This document shows, in pieces, positions 13,001 to 18,569 of a DNA stretch of 64,000 nucleotides; position 1 is the stretch's first letter, and every line of letters begins with the position of its first letter. The DNA comes from Clavelina lepadiformis (lineage: Eukaryota > Chordata > Ascidiacea > Aplousobranchia > Clavelinidae): positions 2,792,501-2,856,500 of the forward strand of contig NC_135247.1 in assembly GCF_947623445.1 (NCBI RefSeq), given 5' to 3'. Position numbers and translations under genes: made by a program. A model generated the notes under the pieces. The model worked only from the letters and a program-made list of their open reading frames with translations. It did not search any database and was not told the origin of the DNA.

Positions 13001-16000
13001 ATCGCGTCTCACTCGACCGTCTCAAACCTAGCTATACAATTGATATTGATGCTCCCTCACCATCATCCTCCTCGCATCAACAAAATTTTTCTTTGCAGAC
13101 TCGACACCCTGCTCCTCAGTCAGTCTCCGCTACTTCAGCGAAACAGCAAACGACACCACATACTGTCACTGCTCCTGCTTCTATAAAACCGCCTGAAGTT
13201 GTAAAGACTTCTCGGACTGGTCGCAAAATCATTCCACCGAAACGGTTCTCTGACTAAACAACACAACATGTTCGTTTGTCTGCTGCTTACATGTTTCTTT
13301 TTGTTCACATCCGCCGCTCAGACGAATCTTCATCCGGATACACAGAAATTTCTGTTATGTCAGCGTTCGCATTCTCTCGGGTTATATACCTTTGATGACG
13401 ACATACATTGTCAAACGCAGACACCCTTCTCCATACACAACTGCTCTGCTACCGTGTTTGCTCCAGATCTGCATCTCCAGAAGATTCCTGCAACAGTTTG
13501 CACTTCACAGATTACTTCCTGGAGCACTACTTACTTCTTTTTTGGGAGTTATCAAAAATCGGCCAACACCTTTGACGCACACCCACCGTACAACCCAGAA
13601 TGTTCGTCGTGGAATAAAACCAACGTTTCATCACATGGACCGCTGATCCTGTCTAATCCTGCGGCGTACTCAACACGCAATGCAGTCCATTATAAGTTTG
13701 TCTGGCCGACTTCAGCTTCTGGAACAGTAACAAACGACTTCTTGTTTCACACTACAATTTACTACGATTACGTCACGGACACAATGACGTCGTCTCTTGG
13801 ATCTCTTGCATCGTGCTCAATCGGGCGTGGATACTGCTTAACGGGCAATCGTATGTTTATATGGCGAGTACCTTCGCATATCAACTGCCCACCAACCAAG
13901 CCTCTCGGGACTCACAAGATGCTCCTCCATTACAACTCTACGTCCTTATATAGAGTTTCCTTACCTGATCTCGGGATCTCGGTACATCACTGGAGGAAAT
14001 GCTCCTCTCGTGCGAAAAACTGCTATGGCAAACATATTCACTGCGACAACAACAACTTTATCTTTCGCTACCAACAATGTACAGAGCTCGACAGACTCGC
14101 TCTTTTTCGTCCTAACCGGCTAAGGCGTGCCCCTTTTCGAACGCCATACTCTCAATTCGAGCGACTTTTTGCAACCTTCGACACACAACAGGACGACCTT
14201 ATTTCAGAAGTTCTCACTACCTTCAACGAAGAGAACAAGTTCCTACATTGCCAACTCACGAAGCTAATTGGCACACTCTACAAAGCAATTGGGAAGATCT
14301 TCCCTACTGAGATACTCACTACTACTCTTGGACATCAAACCATGGGTTCCAGCCTTGGAGATTTTATGTCCAGAGCAGCATGTCACTCTATCAACGGTAC
14401 CGTCTTACCGTCACTTGCGTACCGAAACGCATTCAGCCAACGTCCTCTCATCAAATATCGCGATCAAAACGGCCACAGTCAATACGGCCAACTCATTTCA
14501 GACAACATTGTCCTACCGGGAGTGCACCTGCTGGAATCGTATCGACCAGCAAGAAGTTTTGTCTTCCGAGTTCTGGGACACACTGTCCTGTATCACAACT
14601 ATACTTTATCGCACGAACATGTGCAGGTGCATCAACTCAACTTACCTTTGTCGCCTATACACGTCAACTACAAGGCACCCGACTACGAGAAAATTCTCAA
14701 CGAGCTACCTGACTCTGACTCGTTTACTGATCTACAATCGCTGCTCAGCTCTATGTCTGAAGCCAACCTTCTCAAGGAACAAATGCGACATGTCATGACA
14801 AGCCTTACTACTACTACTGATGAAACTATGATCAACGGATCCTACGTCGCAGACACATTCGCACACGCCGCGAAACAAACGCTACTCCTTGCTCTGTCGC
14901 AGATTACGAATCCATTTCTCTCAGCCCTTATATTCATCCTGCAACTCCTTGCCATGATGTGGGCCCTCTTCCATACCATCGGGTTTATCCGATCGTCTCC
15001 GCACCATTTGCAGTATGCCAGATCCCTTGTATCCCGTGTCCGCGCTTGGCGCCACCAACAGCAGGCGCCGGTTGCAAGACCTCAACTACCACAACCGCTG
15101 CCCTTGCCTCGGCGTTCTCGTGATGAACCGTCTCCGTCCGGATCTGCTGATGACGCACCGCCCGCTTCATCTTCTCGTGATAATTTCGCGAGCACCCACA
15201 CACTTTAAGTTTCACTATGTGTATCACCTTGCTTCAATACCGATAATGTCCTTTGCATGTACAATTTTGCCGTTTTCCCTTGTCGCCGCTTTCGATTTTG
15301 TAACCGTTTTGCTTCGTTGCATGCTTAGTAGCTTATTCTTGTGCTAGTATCGTTTTCACTTTTCCCGCCTTATTGCATGCTAACTATTCCTGTGCATGAG
15401 TTTAGCTGTTTCAACCCACCTCAATAGGGGGAGGTGCAGTTGCAAAAAATTTACCCTCTACCCCTTTAGTTTCTCCACAGACTTTGCTGCCACTACCATT
15501 GCTGCCAAAACCACTTCAGTATGTCGACGGTATCTGATTCCTCCGCTGACGTTCAAATTGACGAAATCACTTCAGTTACTGAGATGATTCCCGACTCACC
15601 CGATTCACCGGTTCAACAATCATCTCCCGCGCCGTATGTGCCGATCGTCAGACCTGGGAAGCAAGGCGCTCCTGCCCCCATGCCCCAGAGCGCTGATCTA
15701 GCAGATATACAAGCTACGGTGTTACAACCAGTACATAGACTATTTCGGCCGTTTAAAACAACCGTTACAATGCCGACCCTTGCGGTTCCTGCGCCGCCAA
15801 CCACTTCGGCTGAGGATCTACTACTTTGGTTCCAGCAGCTGGATGAACTGTTCCAGCTGGTTCCTGATTTTGAGTTTATGAGCAAAATCCTTACCATGGT
15901 AGCAGCCACACCTGCTTTCCACATGGCCCCCTTGATGAAGTATATATCCAACGGGGTTACGGACAAAACCCGGGAATACGAACAGTTCAAACAATTTTTG

Positions 16001-17301
16001 CATGCCCGGTTAATCTTGGAGATACCCTCCAACATGTAGCTATATTACCATCAGTTATTTTAAGCATATGTTACAGTTCATTCATTTGTATATAACTTCA
16101 GTTTTTTGTTTGTGCTTGCTCGCCATTGCCACCTTCAGTACGTTACATGTTAATTGTCATCTTTTTTTCCTTCCGTAGCGGGGGAGGAATGTGGCGGCTT
16201 GGCTCGCTTTTGTAAAATCCTTACGTCTTTCGTAGAAATGTGTTTTCCAGAACAATTGGAGTTTTTAAACTTTCAGTCCCGCCACATCATTCTTATGAAA
16301 GAGTTTTCCAGCTAGTAAATGGAGTTTAAAACTTGCCTTTTCAGAACACTGCAAACTACCGTTGGTATATTTGAAAACTTGCTACGAATAACTTCGTGTG
16401 AAAGCTCCTTATTTAGTACGTTACCAGGTCGCTTCCAAGTAACTGTTTCCAACTTAACCAAATTTAATTTGCATTGCAAACACACCGATTTTCACGTTCA
16501 CACGCTTTGAAATGTTCATGCCTTTTTTGTCATATATTTCCGCCACATCGCAGCACGTTTTATAAGCTTGAACTTTTGTGTGAGACTCCCCCTGAGCCTC
16601 AGAACCTCAGTCACAGACGCGAAGTTATAGACATATGTAATACCGTACTACTGTAGTTGTGGTGATTGAATCAGTAGACATCGTGTAAACAGTCACATGA
16701 CTTGTGTTCTCGGTTATTTGTAATATTGAGAAAGTGTACAGCACCTACAATAAAAGCCTTTTCTGGCAAACGGTATTTGTTATAATATAATACGAACGTT
16801 CGGCTATCAGAAAGGTTAGAGAATTCTAACCGCACGCAACAATAGAGTCAGATACTAATGTAGTAGGTTAACTAAGTCAATAACGTAACGTAAGCTAAGA
16901 CCGATAAACTCTGCATCTGTATCTGCATCTGTCGGCATCAACCTCTACATCCTAAAACGACCCCAACCTCTACAGATCGAAATGCTTAATATCCGTGGCA
17001 ACATAATCCCGAAGATACCTTCAAAATTCTTCAACAAAATCGAGGTTGGACTGTTTATGTGGAAATGCTTCCCTGATCATGACGCAATAGATGGGAAGTG
17101 CGATGCGAACCAATCAGATATCGCTGAAATTCAACGAGTCCTTGACCAATTGGATGACTCGGTATTATTTATGTCTTGTTATGTTTGTGTGAAGTTGAAC
17201 ATTGCAGAGGAATTTAATCTGAAACTTCTAATTTATAGGAGTTGATGACTATTCTTCGTTGGTGCGATGTTGAATTTGTCGCGCTCCGTTCGCGAAAGTA
17301 A
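625..17301 (+). CDS. Spliced host gene, 214 aa, unrecognised
   Basis: Five exons can be joined: 625-682, 5267-5344, 6631-6890, 16976-17161 and 17239-17301 (TAA). Each is bounded by AG and GT, and the phases 1, 1, 0, 0 all match, for 645 nt in total: 214 codons plus stop. The protein starts MTQLDSGF and looks mostly helical. Exon 3 is rich in charged residues (CEQIRQINDEQL, KVEKRIKRLL) and exon 4 includes NIRGNIIPKIP. I do not recognise the family. Exon 1 lies in a tandem duplicate whose second copy is decayed. Intron 2 holds a hAT element. A 9.4-kb retroelement has inserted 3 nt into exon 4 and seems to have re-created its splice acceptor. No polyadenylation signal was identified. The phase agreement argues strongly for a real gene; expression is unknown. 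Confidence 0.72.
1294..1425. repeat. Inverted repeat arm, partner at 2371-2502
   Basis: The stretch containing ggcggtaactactaatcag reappears as its reverse complement at 2371-2502, including the same sequence around a cttccataaagcaataaa-like end. The two arms flank duplicate copy B. A shorter direct repeat (about 1444-1527 against 2262-2350, shared core aacccaaact) lies just inside the arms. The arrangement suggests that copy B arrived as part of a rearrangement. Confidence 0.75.
1524..2214. repeat. Tandem duplicate block, copy B (decayed exon 1)
   Basis: Near-copy of 350-1068 placed in intron 1 of the host gene. The codon matching the start ATG is ACG at 1774-1776, and a run of five A is four A just downstream, so the duplicated exon can neither start nor keep frame. 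The donor-like tatggtgagttt is retained at about 1827-1838. This is a dead exon copy. Confidence 0.85.
2371..2502. repeat. Inverted repeat arm, partner at 1294-1425
   Basis: Reverse complement of 1294-1425, with only scattered differences. It closes the block that contains duplicate copy B. Confidence 0.75.
2503..3523. other. Intron 1 sequence, nothing recognised
   Basis: About 1 kb inside intron 1 of the host gene. I see no family-level coding similarity, no clear repeat arm and no RNA gene. Confidence 0.4.
3524..4703. mobile_element. Non-autonomous element with about 68-bp inverted ends
   Basis: Bases 3524-3592 and 4634-4703 are imperfect inverted repeats of each other, sharing cores such as aacaggatata, gttaac and cgacacgagct. 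The interior is AT-rich and has no transposase-like ORF. This is the structure of a MITE or a non-autonomous DNA transposon. A weaker match between flanking sequence near 3511 and 4740 suggests the ends may extend further out, so the exact termini and target duplication are uncertain. A related arm occurs at about 20,570-20,630. Confidence 0.65.
5477..6378 (-). mobile_element. hAT DNA transposon remnant, 902 bp
   Basis: Ends are tagggccattt on the left and aaatggcctta on the right, a terminal inverted repeat with one mismatch. It is flanked by a perfect 8-bp duplication, ctgattat, at 5469-5476 and 6379-6386; 8 bp is the hAT-family hallmark. Many copies of an atgacttta-type motif lie near both ends, the usual pattern of subterminal transposase-binding repeats. 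The interior encodes only the C-terminal end of a transposase, on the minus strand. The element sits in intron 2 of the host gene. It is non-autonomous and probably old, although its target duplication is still perfect. Confidence 0.9.
5647..5859 (-). pseudogene. hAT transposase C-terminal fragment
   Basis: About 70 residues with the motif TSASVERSFSLLK followed by a basic stretch. This is characteristic of the C-terminal dimerisation region (hATC) of hAT transposases, where a conserved serine, glutamate-arginine and phenylalanine pattern is typical. The upstream catalytic part (RNase H fold with DDE residues) is absent, so the fragment cannot act as a transposase. It lies inside the element bounded by 5477 and 6378, in the orientation expected for its coding strand. 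Confidence 0.8.
7537..8321 (+). repeat. 5' LTR, 785 bp
   Basis: Begins TGTGGCGG and ends CTCTACA, and matches 16190-16974 in length and, as far as read, in every base. A TATAAG at 7908-7913 could serve the promoter. AATAAA at 8096-8101 is a good polyadenylation signal, placing R roughly at 7935-8115. Short ORFs inside the LTR appear identically in both copies and are not counted as genes. Confidence 0.95.
8326..8414 (+). promoter_or_regulatory. Primer binding site and its tandem copies
   Basis: Four bases after the LTR comes tgatgaccccgacgt (8326-8340). It matches the complement of a tRNA-Trp 3' end (TGGTGACCCCGACGT from general knowledge) with one mismatch. The same string returns at 8362-8376, and a variant with TGGTGACAACCCGACGT at 8398-8414, a 36-nt period. 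The first copy is best placed for priming, while the third begins with the ideal TGG. tRNA-Trp priming is known for CsRn1- and Kabuki-like elements. Confidence 0.65.
8541..8552 (+). promoter_or_regulatory. Leader splice donor
   Basis: ACTG followed by GTAAGT, a near-perfect donor with GT at 8545-8546, lies in the untranslated leader about 215 nt before the gag start. A leader donor is what retrovirus-like elements use to make subgenomic RNAs for env and accessory genes. Confidence 0.55.
8765..10024 (+). CDS. gag: Gag polyprotein, 419 aa
   Basis: Structural protein that would assemble particles and bind the element's RNA in the cytoplasm. The N-terminal about 80 residues are polar and rich in Ser, Thr and Asn. 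A capsid-like helical region follows (residues about 85-240), with a tryptophan in AWISHLEHKF and a cluster of leucines after it. Next is a long Asn/Gln/Arg-rich stretch. The C-terminus carries a C-x2-H-x9-C-x3-C finger at residues 383-400 (YYHARFG within it), the form typical of CsRn1-like Gag rather than the retroviral CCHC knuckle. The ATG at 8765 is not the first AUG after the leader donor. The ORF ends in TAA at 10022-10024, overlapping pol, which is reached by frameshifting at 9994-10000. Confidence 0.9.
   Translation: MSQPVPTQRKVTSVPGKAKTEYHMSTRSTDRSNESINNTTMSNENGEGSANTPDNGIAGPSGLGTSNQLPTNAQPQNNTLRNDLFSHVKLPTFWKFNPEAWISHLEHKFSLYQITSQTNRYLLAVEAIPAKDLALLRLPSASAQNCYDILINEILRNFDKREDHLDFLLADLTLHDQSPKHLMRELMSAVGQENLTPPVVKLIRAKFLKALPPDVAIALASVEHHDLQNLASRAHEILLLKQPKTSSHNLSLAITDTDDIDYPMQPQIQQIQLSKPPRYTRSNANNESKSSGQRNTNFTNQNTPNQRNSFNSAWQQRSPRTNNGQFHKSYSNNGFNRDNRRQNGSSFANQRKYNFLHSSPTFQKPDYQRSNYPCASDASNGLCYYHARFGRDARRCHPSCSMRENQSRPTKNAWRSTQH
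9994..10046 (+). promoter_or_regulatory. -1 ribosomal frameshift signal between gag and pol
   Basis: The heptamer A AAA AAC occupies 9994-10000 in the correct gag phase for simultaneous slippage. After a 5-nt spacer, 10006-10015 (gcgatcgacg) pairs perfectly with 10037-10046 (cgtcgatcgc): ten uninterrupted pairs with a 21-nt loop. A loop segment ttaac at 10021-10025 could also pair with gttaa at about 10075-10079 to form a pseudoknot. A -1 shift here enters the pol frame directly. This fits classical retroviral gag-pro signals in heptamer, spacer and stem. Confidence 0.9.
10000..13257 (+). CDS. pol: Pol polyprotein: protease, RT, RNase H, integrase
   Basis: Reached by a -1 shift at 9994-10000; no start codon is needed, and the open frame from 10003 spans 1084 codons. 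Domains, numbered from 10003: aspartic protease with DSAA at 39-42 and ILGLDFL at 102-108; reverse transcriptase with LPFG at 310-313 and YLDD at 340-343; RNase H with D494, E536, D560 and D605; integrase with a zinc-binding HHCC region (H690-C729) and catalytic D758, D817 and E853, the usual 35-residue spacing. A GPF-type module follows (residues about 978-1010), then a Pro/Ser-rich tail. It copies the RNA into DNA and integrates it. One oddity is that the protease has DSA where D-[ST]-G is normal. The order RT-RNase H-integrase places it in Ty3/gypsy. The stop is TAA at 13255-13257. Confidence 0.95.
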   Translation, partial: RVAIDATLTPSVPSIASSIKRGCLLLTVYDHANSIHFYVDSAAATSLLSASLADVSNRKPQTPLFAANSTPITTYGTTQLNVSLHPRFSYPFEFVLADTPFCILGLDFLTEYNFVLDLKAKHLIDVPNQQQYTLEPVESDPVRISILSQIDPVADLLHQFPDLQKPMSAVKPVKHSIVHHIHTTGSPVRARPRRYSPETMQILKKEIDSLLEREIIRYSDSPYGSPALLVPKGSSGNKYRLVVDYKLVNKQTIDSCYPLPFLHSFSEVLYGKTVFSKCDLQNAFHQIKVAPEDVHKTAFVCPLGQFEYTRLPFGLSGAPRTFSRLIGEVVRPLQHLGIFAYLDDIIIGSSNLSEHLEHLKLLFQRLEEFGLTLNLDKSEFNRESLDYLGHHINSEGIRPTQEKVQAILDYPQPQTCKQLKRYLGIYCYYFRFLKHCSTTLQPLYKLVPNSRSKRAAPLTWNVEAECAFASSKQAIANASTLAFPKLHAPTYLTVDASLTGIGATLEQLQGNQLVPLAFFSRQLNATQRKYSCFDRELLAAYKSIRHFRYFLTGRQFTLRTDHLPLVSSLSKLSEHYSPRQFRQLLFVSEYTTTIEHIKGSANVVADLLSRSQPSAPNINTLSDVPPPLEYEKIAQAQANDPAIQRLRTATTSLKLQDCKLPNKDLTILCDVSTDTERVLVPSSFQRQVFLHLHNLSHPGKKATIKLIKERFIWIGMCKQIATWVQQCPNCQEGKIFRHTKTAPGKFKIPYGRFSDVAIDLIGPLPTSHGYKYILTCIDRYTRFVQAIPIPDATTETVAAYFVNHWCSLVGVPIILTSDRGPCFISSAWAEIMRSLGIQHNLTTAYHPTSNGITERANAEIKRAIKCSDEPERWFHKLGFIVLALRNRYLQDLKCTPAELAFGHTLRLPGGFFSDSKLASAVPTSSYLGAYRDFINDLQFTPTTAHTKFMQSYVHPDLKHCDRVYVRCDHVKRALERPYVGPFPVLERYEKYFVISRHGKPDRVSLDRLKPSYTIDIDAPSPSSSSHQQNFSLQTRHPAPQSVSATSAKQQTTPHTVTAPASIKPPEVVKTSRTGRKIIPPKRFSD
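13268..15208 (+). CDS. env: Env-like membrane glycoprotein, 646 aa
   Basis: Starts 10 nt after the pol stop, in another frame. Residues 1-18 form a hydrophobic signal peptide. The ectodomain has many cysteines and seven N-x-S/T sites (for example at 58, 116, 223, 376, 444 and 523). RLRR at 284-287 is a furin-type cleavage site dividing the protein into surface-like and transmembrane-like parts. A membrane segment at about 549-573 is followed by a basic, Pro/Ser-rich cytoplasmic tail of about 70 residues. This is the layout of retrovirus-like envelope proteins; I could not assign it to a named fusogen class. Likely expressed from spliced RNA: acceptor-like sites at about 13,119 and 13,139 (ctcctcag, cttcag) leave its ATG as the first AUG downstream. 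The frame is intact. Confidence 0.85.
   Translation: MFVCLLLTCFFLFTSAAQTNLHPDTQKFLLCQRSHSLGLYTFDDDIHCQTQTPFSIHNCSATVFAPDLHLQKIPATVCTSQITSWSTTYFFFGSYQKSANTFDAHPPYNPECSSWNKTNVSSHGPLILSNPAAYSTRNAVHYKFVWPTSASGTVTNDFLFHTTIYYDYVTDTMTSSLGSLASCSIGRGYCLTGNRMFIWRVPSHINCPPTKPLGTHKMLLHYNSTSLYRVSLPDLGISVHHWRKCSSRAKNCYGKHIHCDNNNFIFRYQQCTELDRLALFRPNRLRRAPFRTPYSQFERLFATFDTQQDDLISEVLTTFNEENKFLHCQLTKLIGTLYKAIGKIFPTEILTTTLGHQTMGSSLGDFMSRAACHSINGTVLPSLAYRNAFSQRPLIKYRDQNGHSQYGQLISDNIVLPGVHLLESYRPARSFVFRVLGHTVLYHNYTLSHEHVQVHQLNLPLSPIHVNYKAPDYEKILNELPDSDSFTDLQSLLSSMSEANLLKEQMRHVMTSLTTTTDETMINGSYVADTFAHAAKQTLLLALSQITNPFLSALIFILQLLAMMWALFHTIGFIRSSPHHLQYARSLVSRVRAWRHQQQAPVARPQLPQPLPLPRRSRDEPSPSGSADDAPPASSSRDNFASTHTL
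15209..15520 (+). promoter_or_regulatory. Env to ORF4 interval: purine tract and splice acceptor
   Basis: Contains AGGGGGAGG at 15426-15434, resembling the 3' polypurine tract core GGGGGAGG at 16180-16187. It is followed by a long pyrimidine stretch ending in ctccacag at 15480, a strong acceptor candidate. The first AUG after that acceptor is the ORF4 start at 15521. Together these suggest a spliced RNA for ORF4 and possibly a second, internal polypurine tract. Confidence 0.5.
15521..16039 (+). CDS. Accessory ORF4, Gag capsid-like, 172 aa
   Basis: An intact ORF between env and the 3' LTR. Residues 1-75 are acidic, then Pro/Ser-rich. Residues about 85-165 align by eye without gaps to the capsid N-terminal part of this element's own Gag: LWFQQLDELFQL against AWISHLEHKFSL, then KILTMVAATPAFHMAPL against RYLLAVEAIPAKDLALL, and later YEQFKQFLHARL against YDILINEILRNF. 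Similarity is at the level of pattern, not near identity, so it is not a fresh duplication. It lacks the finger and the C-terminal half of Gag. Possible roles are an accessory assembly factor, a regulator of Gag assembly, or an interfering capsid fragment; all are inference. The start is the first ATG after a strong acceptor at 15480. I know of no named counterpart. Confidence 0.75.
   Translation: MSTVSDSSADVQIDEITSVTEMIPDSPDSPVQQSSPAPYVPIVRPGKQGAPAPMPQSADLADIQATVLQPVHRLFRPFKTTVTMPTLAVPAPPTTSAEDLLLWFQQLDELFQLVPDFEFMSKILTMVAATPAFHMAPLMKYISNGVTDKTREYEQFKQFLHARLILEIPSNM
16178..16189 (+). promoter_or_regulatory. 3' polypurine tract
   Basis: The string gcgggggaggaa lies directly before the TG of the 3' LTR at 16190. 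It is the expected plus-strand primer site for reverse transcription. Confidence 0.9.
16190..16974 (+). repeat. 3' LTR, 785 bp
   Basis: Matches the 5' LTR in length and apparently in every base; AATAAA is at 16749-16754. Its last bases, ccaacctctaca, followed by the G of the GATC duplication, read as a pyrimidine-rich splice acceptor ending in CAG at 16973-16975. Host exon 4 resumes at 16976. Confidence 0.95.
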
Positions 17302-17633
17302 GGTGACGTCTCCGTGTGATGTTGTAATCTTCAAGCAAGAAATCGCGACCTGTTCGGGAATCGAACTCTGGATTTTTAGACAATGCTGTTCTCGTTTATC
17401 CTGATGCGCCACGCGAATAACTATTGAAATCTAGCTTAAAAGTGAGTTATATATCTATTAGCTTGCATAGTTACGTAACAATTGTATTTATTTGTCACAT
17501 ACGAGTTAATTGATTTTGTAAACACCGCATATGGTTGTGCAATTTTGTTGTGATAATTTTAAGATTTCTTATCATAGAAACTTGTTCATTGGTTTTACTT
17601 GATAATTATAATTAATCTTGTTTTTCTATCACT
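17302..17633. other. 3' flank of host gene, nothing recognised
   Basis: Follows the host stop codon at 17299-17301 and may include its 3' UTR. No AATAAA was seen near the stop, and no repeat or coding similarity was recognised. Confidence 0.4.
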
Positions 17634-17812
17634 GGCGATCAGTTTGATCGCCGGCCAATTTGTTGCCGATCAGTTGATGAAGACCAATTGTCGCCGGTTA
17701 ATTTGATCGCCGGCCAATTTGTTGCCGGGTTAATTTGATCGCCGGCCAATTTGTTGCCGGTCAGTTAATCACGACCAATTGTCGCCGGTTAATTTGTTCA
17801 TGGTCAATTGAC
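17634..17812. repeat. Short tandem/palindromic repeat block
   Basis: Repeating modules built from gatcgccggccaatttgttg and gaccaattgtcgccggt in about three imperfect copies. Cores such as cgccggccaatttgttgccgg are themselves partly palindromic. There are no unique spacers and no coding content. It is probably a piece of a dispersed repeat family. Confidence 0.75.
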
Positions 17813-18224
17813 GTGATCCCGTTGGCGCCACGTCATGCTAGTTACTATTTCCTTTGATTTCTTTGTTTTACCGATTTTTTTACATTCCTTAGTTAATTAA
17901 CGTTGATTGCTTTGCTTTATATTCTGTTCACCTTCTGTAAATCCATTCAGTCGTTTATTTGTTTCTTAAATTCAATACAATTGTATTCCCGCGGACACGG
18001 TAACTTCTCAACTTACGAACGTTCAGTTTCGTATTTAGGTCTACCCATTACGATATTAACCGCGAGCCATTAACCATAGAGTAGTAAACGTCCAATCATC
18101 GAGATGAAGCACATTCATAATAATGCTTATTGCTGCATGATAATTAATTAATTACTCCCGTCCTGGAATGACCTTACGGGTAAGAGTTAGACAATGAGAA
18201 CAATATTGCGAGAGCGATGCGACA

Positions 18225-18569
18225 ATGCAACGATTAGAGACAATTGCCTCTAATACCTCGATGTTACAGTCATTGAAAAATGAACAGTTCACTTTTACAA
18301 GACCAATCGTATACGTGGAATTTTTGATGAAGAAAATAGTAAACTTTAAAGAAGACAGTGCCACAGATGAAATCGATCCACATGTTTTGTGGGATATTTT
18401 AAAATGTGTAATTCGTGGTGTTACAATTCAATACAGTTCTCGCAAAAAGAAACGTCTTTCACAAGTTCAAACCCGCCTGGAGAGAGAATTAAAATATCTC
18501 AATGAAGAATTACACAAACCAGGTGGTAATAAAGGTTCCATCTTACAACAAGTTACCCTAAACTACTAG
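18225..18569 (+). pseudogene. LINE ORF2 fragment
   Basis: About 114 codons. The pattern LWDILKCVIRGVTIQYSSRKKK followed by a Leu/Glu/Lys-rich helix resembles the segment between the endonuclease and reverse transcriptase domains of L1-type ORF2 proteins, where W-x2-x-K-x2-IRG and Y-S-x-x-K-K-K are common. Neither catalytic domain is present, and the frame stops at 18567-18569. It is a truncated relic. Identification rests on motif memory, not on a search. Confidence 0.6.

Larger units (their letters stand above)
7537..16974 (+). mobile_element. Intact Ty3/gypsy-type LTR retroelement with env and a fourth ORF
   Basis: A 9,438-bp element between two 785-bp LTRs, flanked by a 4-bp GATC duplication (7533-7536 and 16975-16978). 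Order: LTR, primer site, leader with splice donor, gag, pol (protease, reverse transcriptase, RNase H, integrase), env, Gag-like ORF, polypurine tract, LTR. All reading frames are open, and no difference between the LTRs was seen by eye, so the insertion is recent and the copy could be active. The Gag finger (C-x2-H-x9-C-x3-C) and the tRNA-Trp-like primer site point to the CsRn1/Kabuki group of Ty3/gypsy elements. An env gene plus a further ORF makes it resemble an errantivirus or complex endogenous retrovirus in layout. It lies in the same orientation as the host gene it interrupts. Confidence 0.93.

Noticed and set aside
14268..14798. 176-aa ORF inside env
   Set aside because: Shadow frame of env, without a signal or start context of its own.
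17634..17812. CRISPR-like repeat spacing
   Set aside because: Units are imperfect and adjacent, there are no unique spacers or cas genes, and the DNA is clearly animal.
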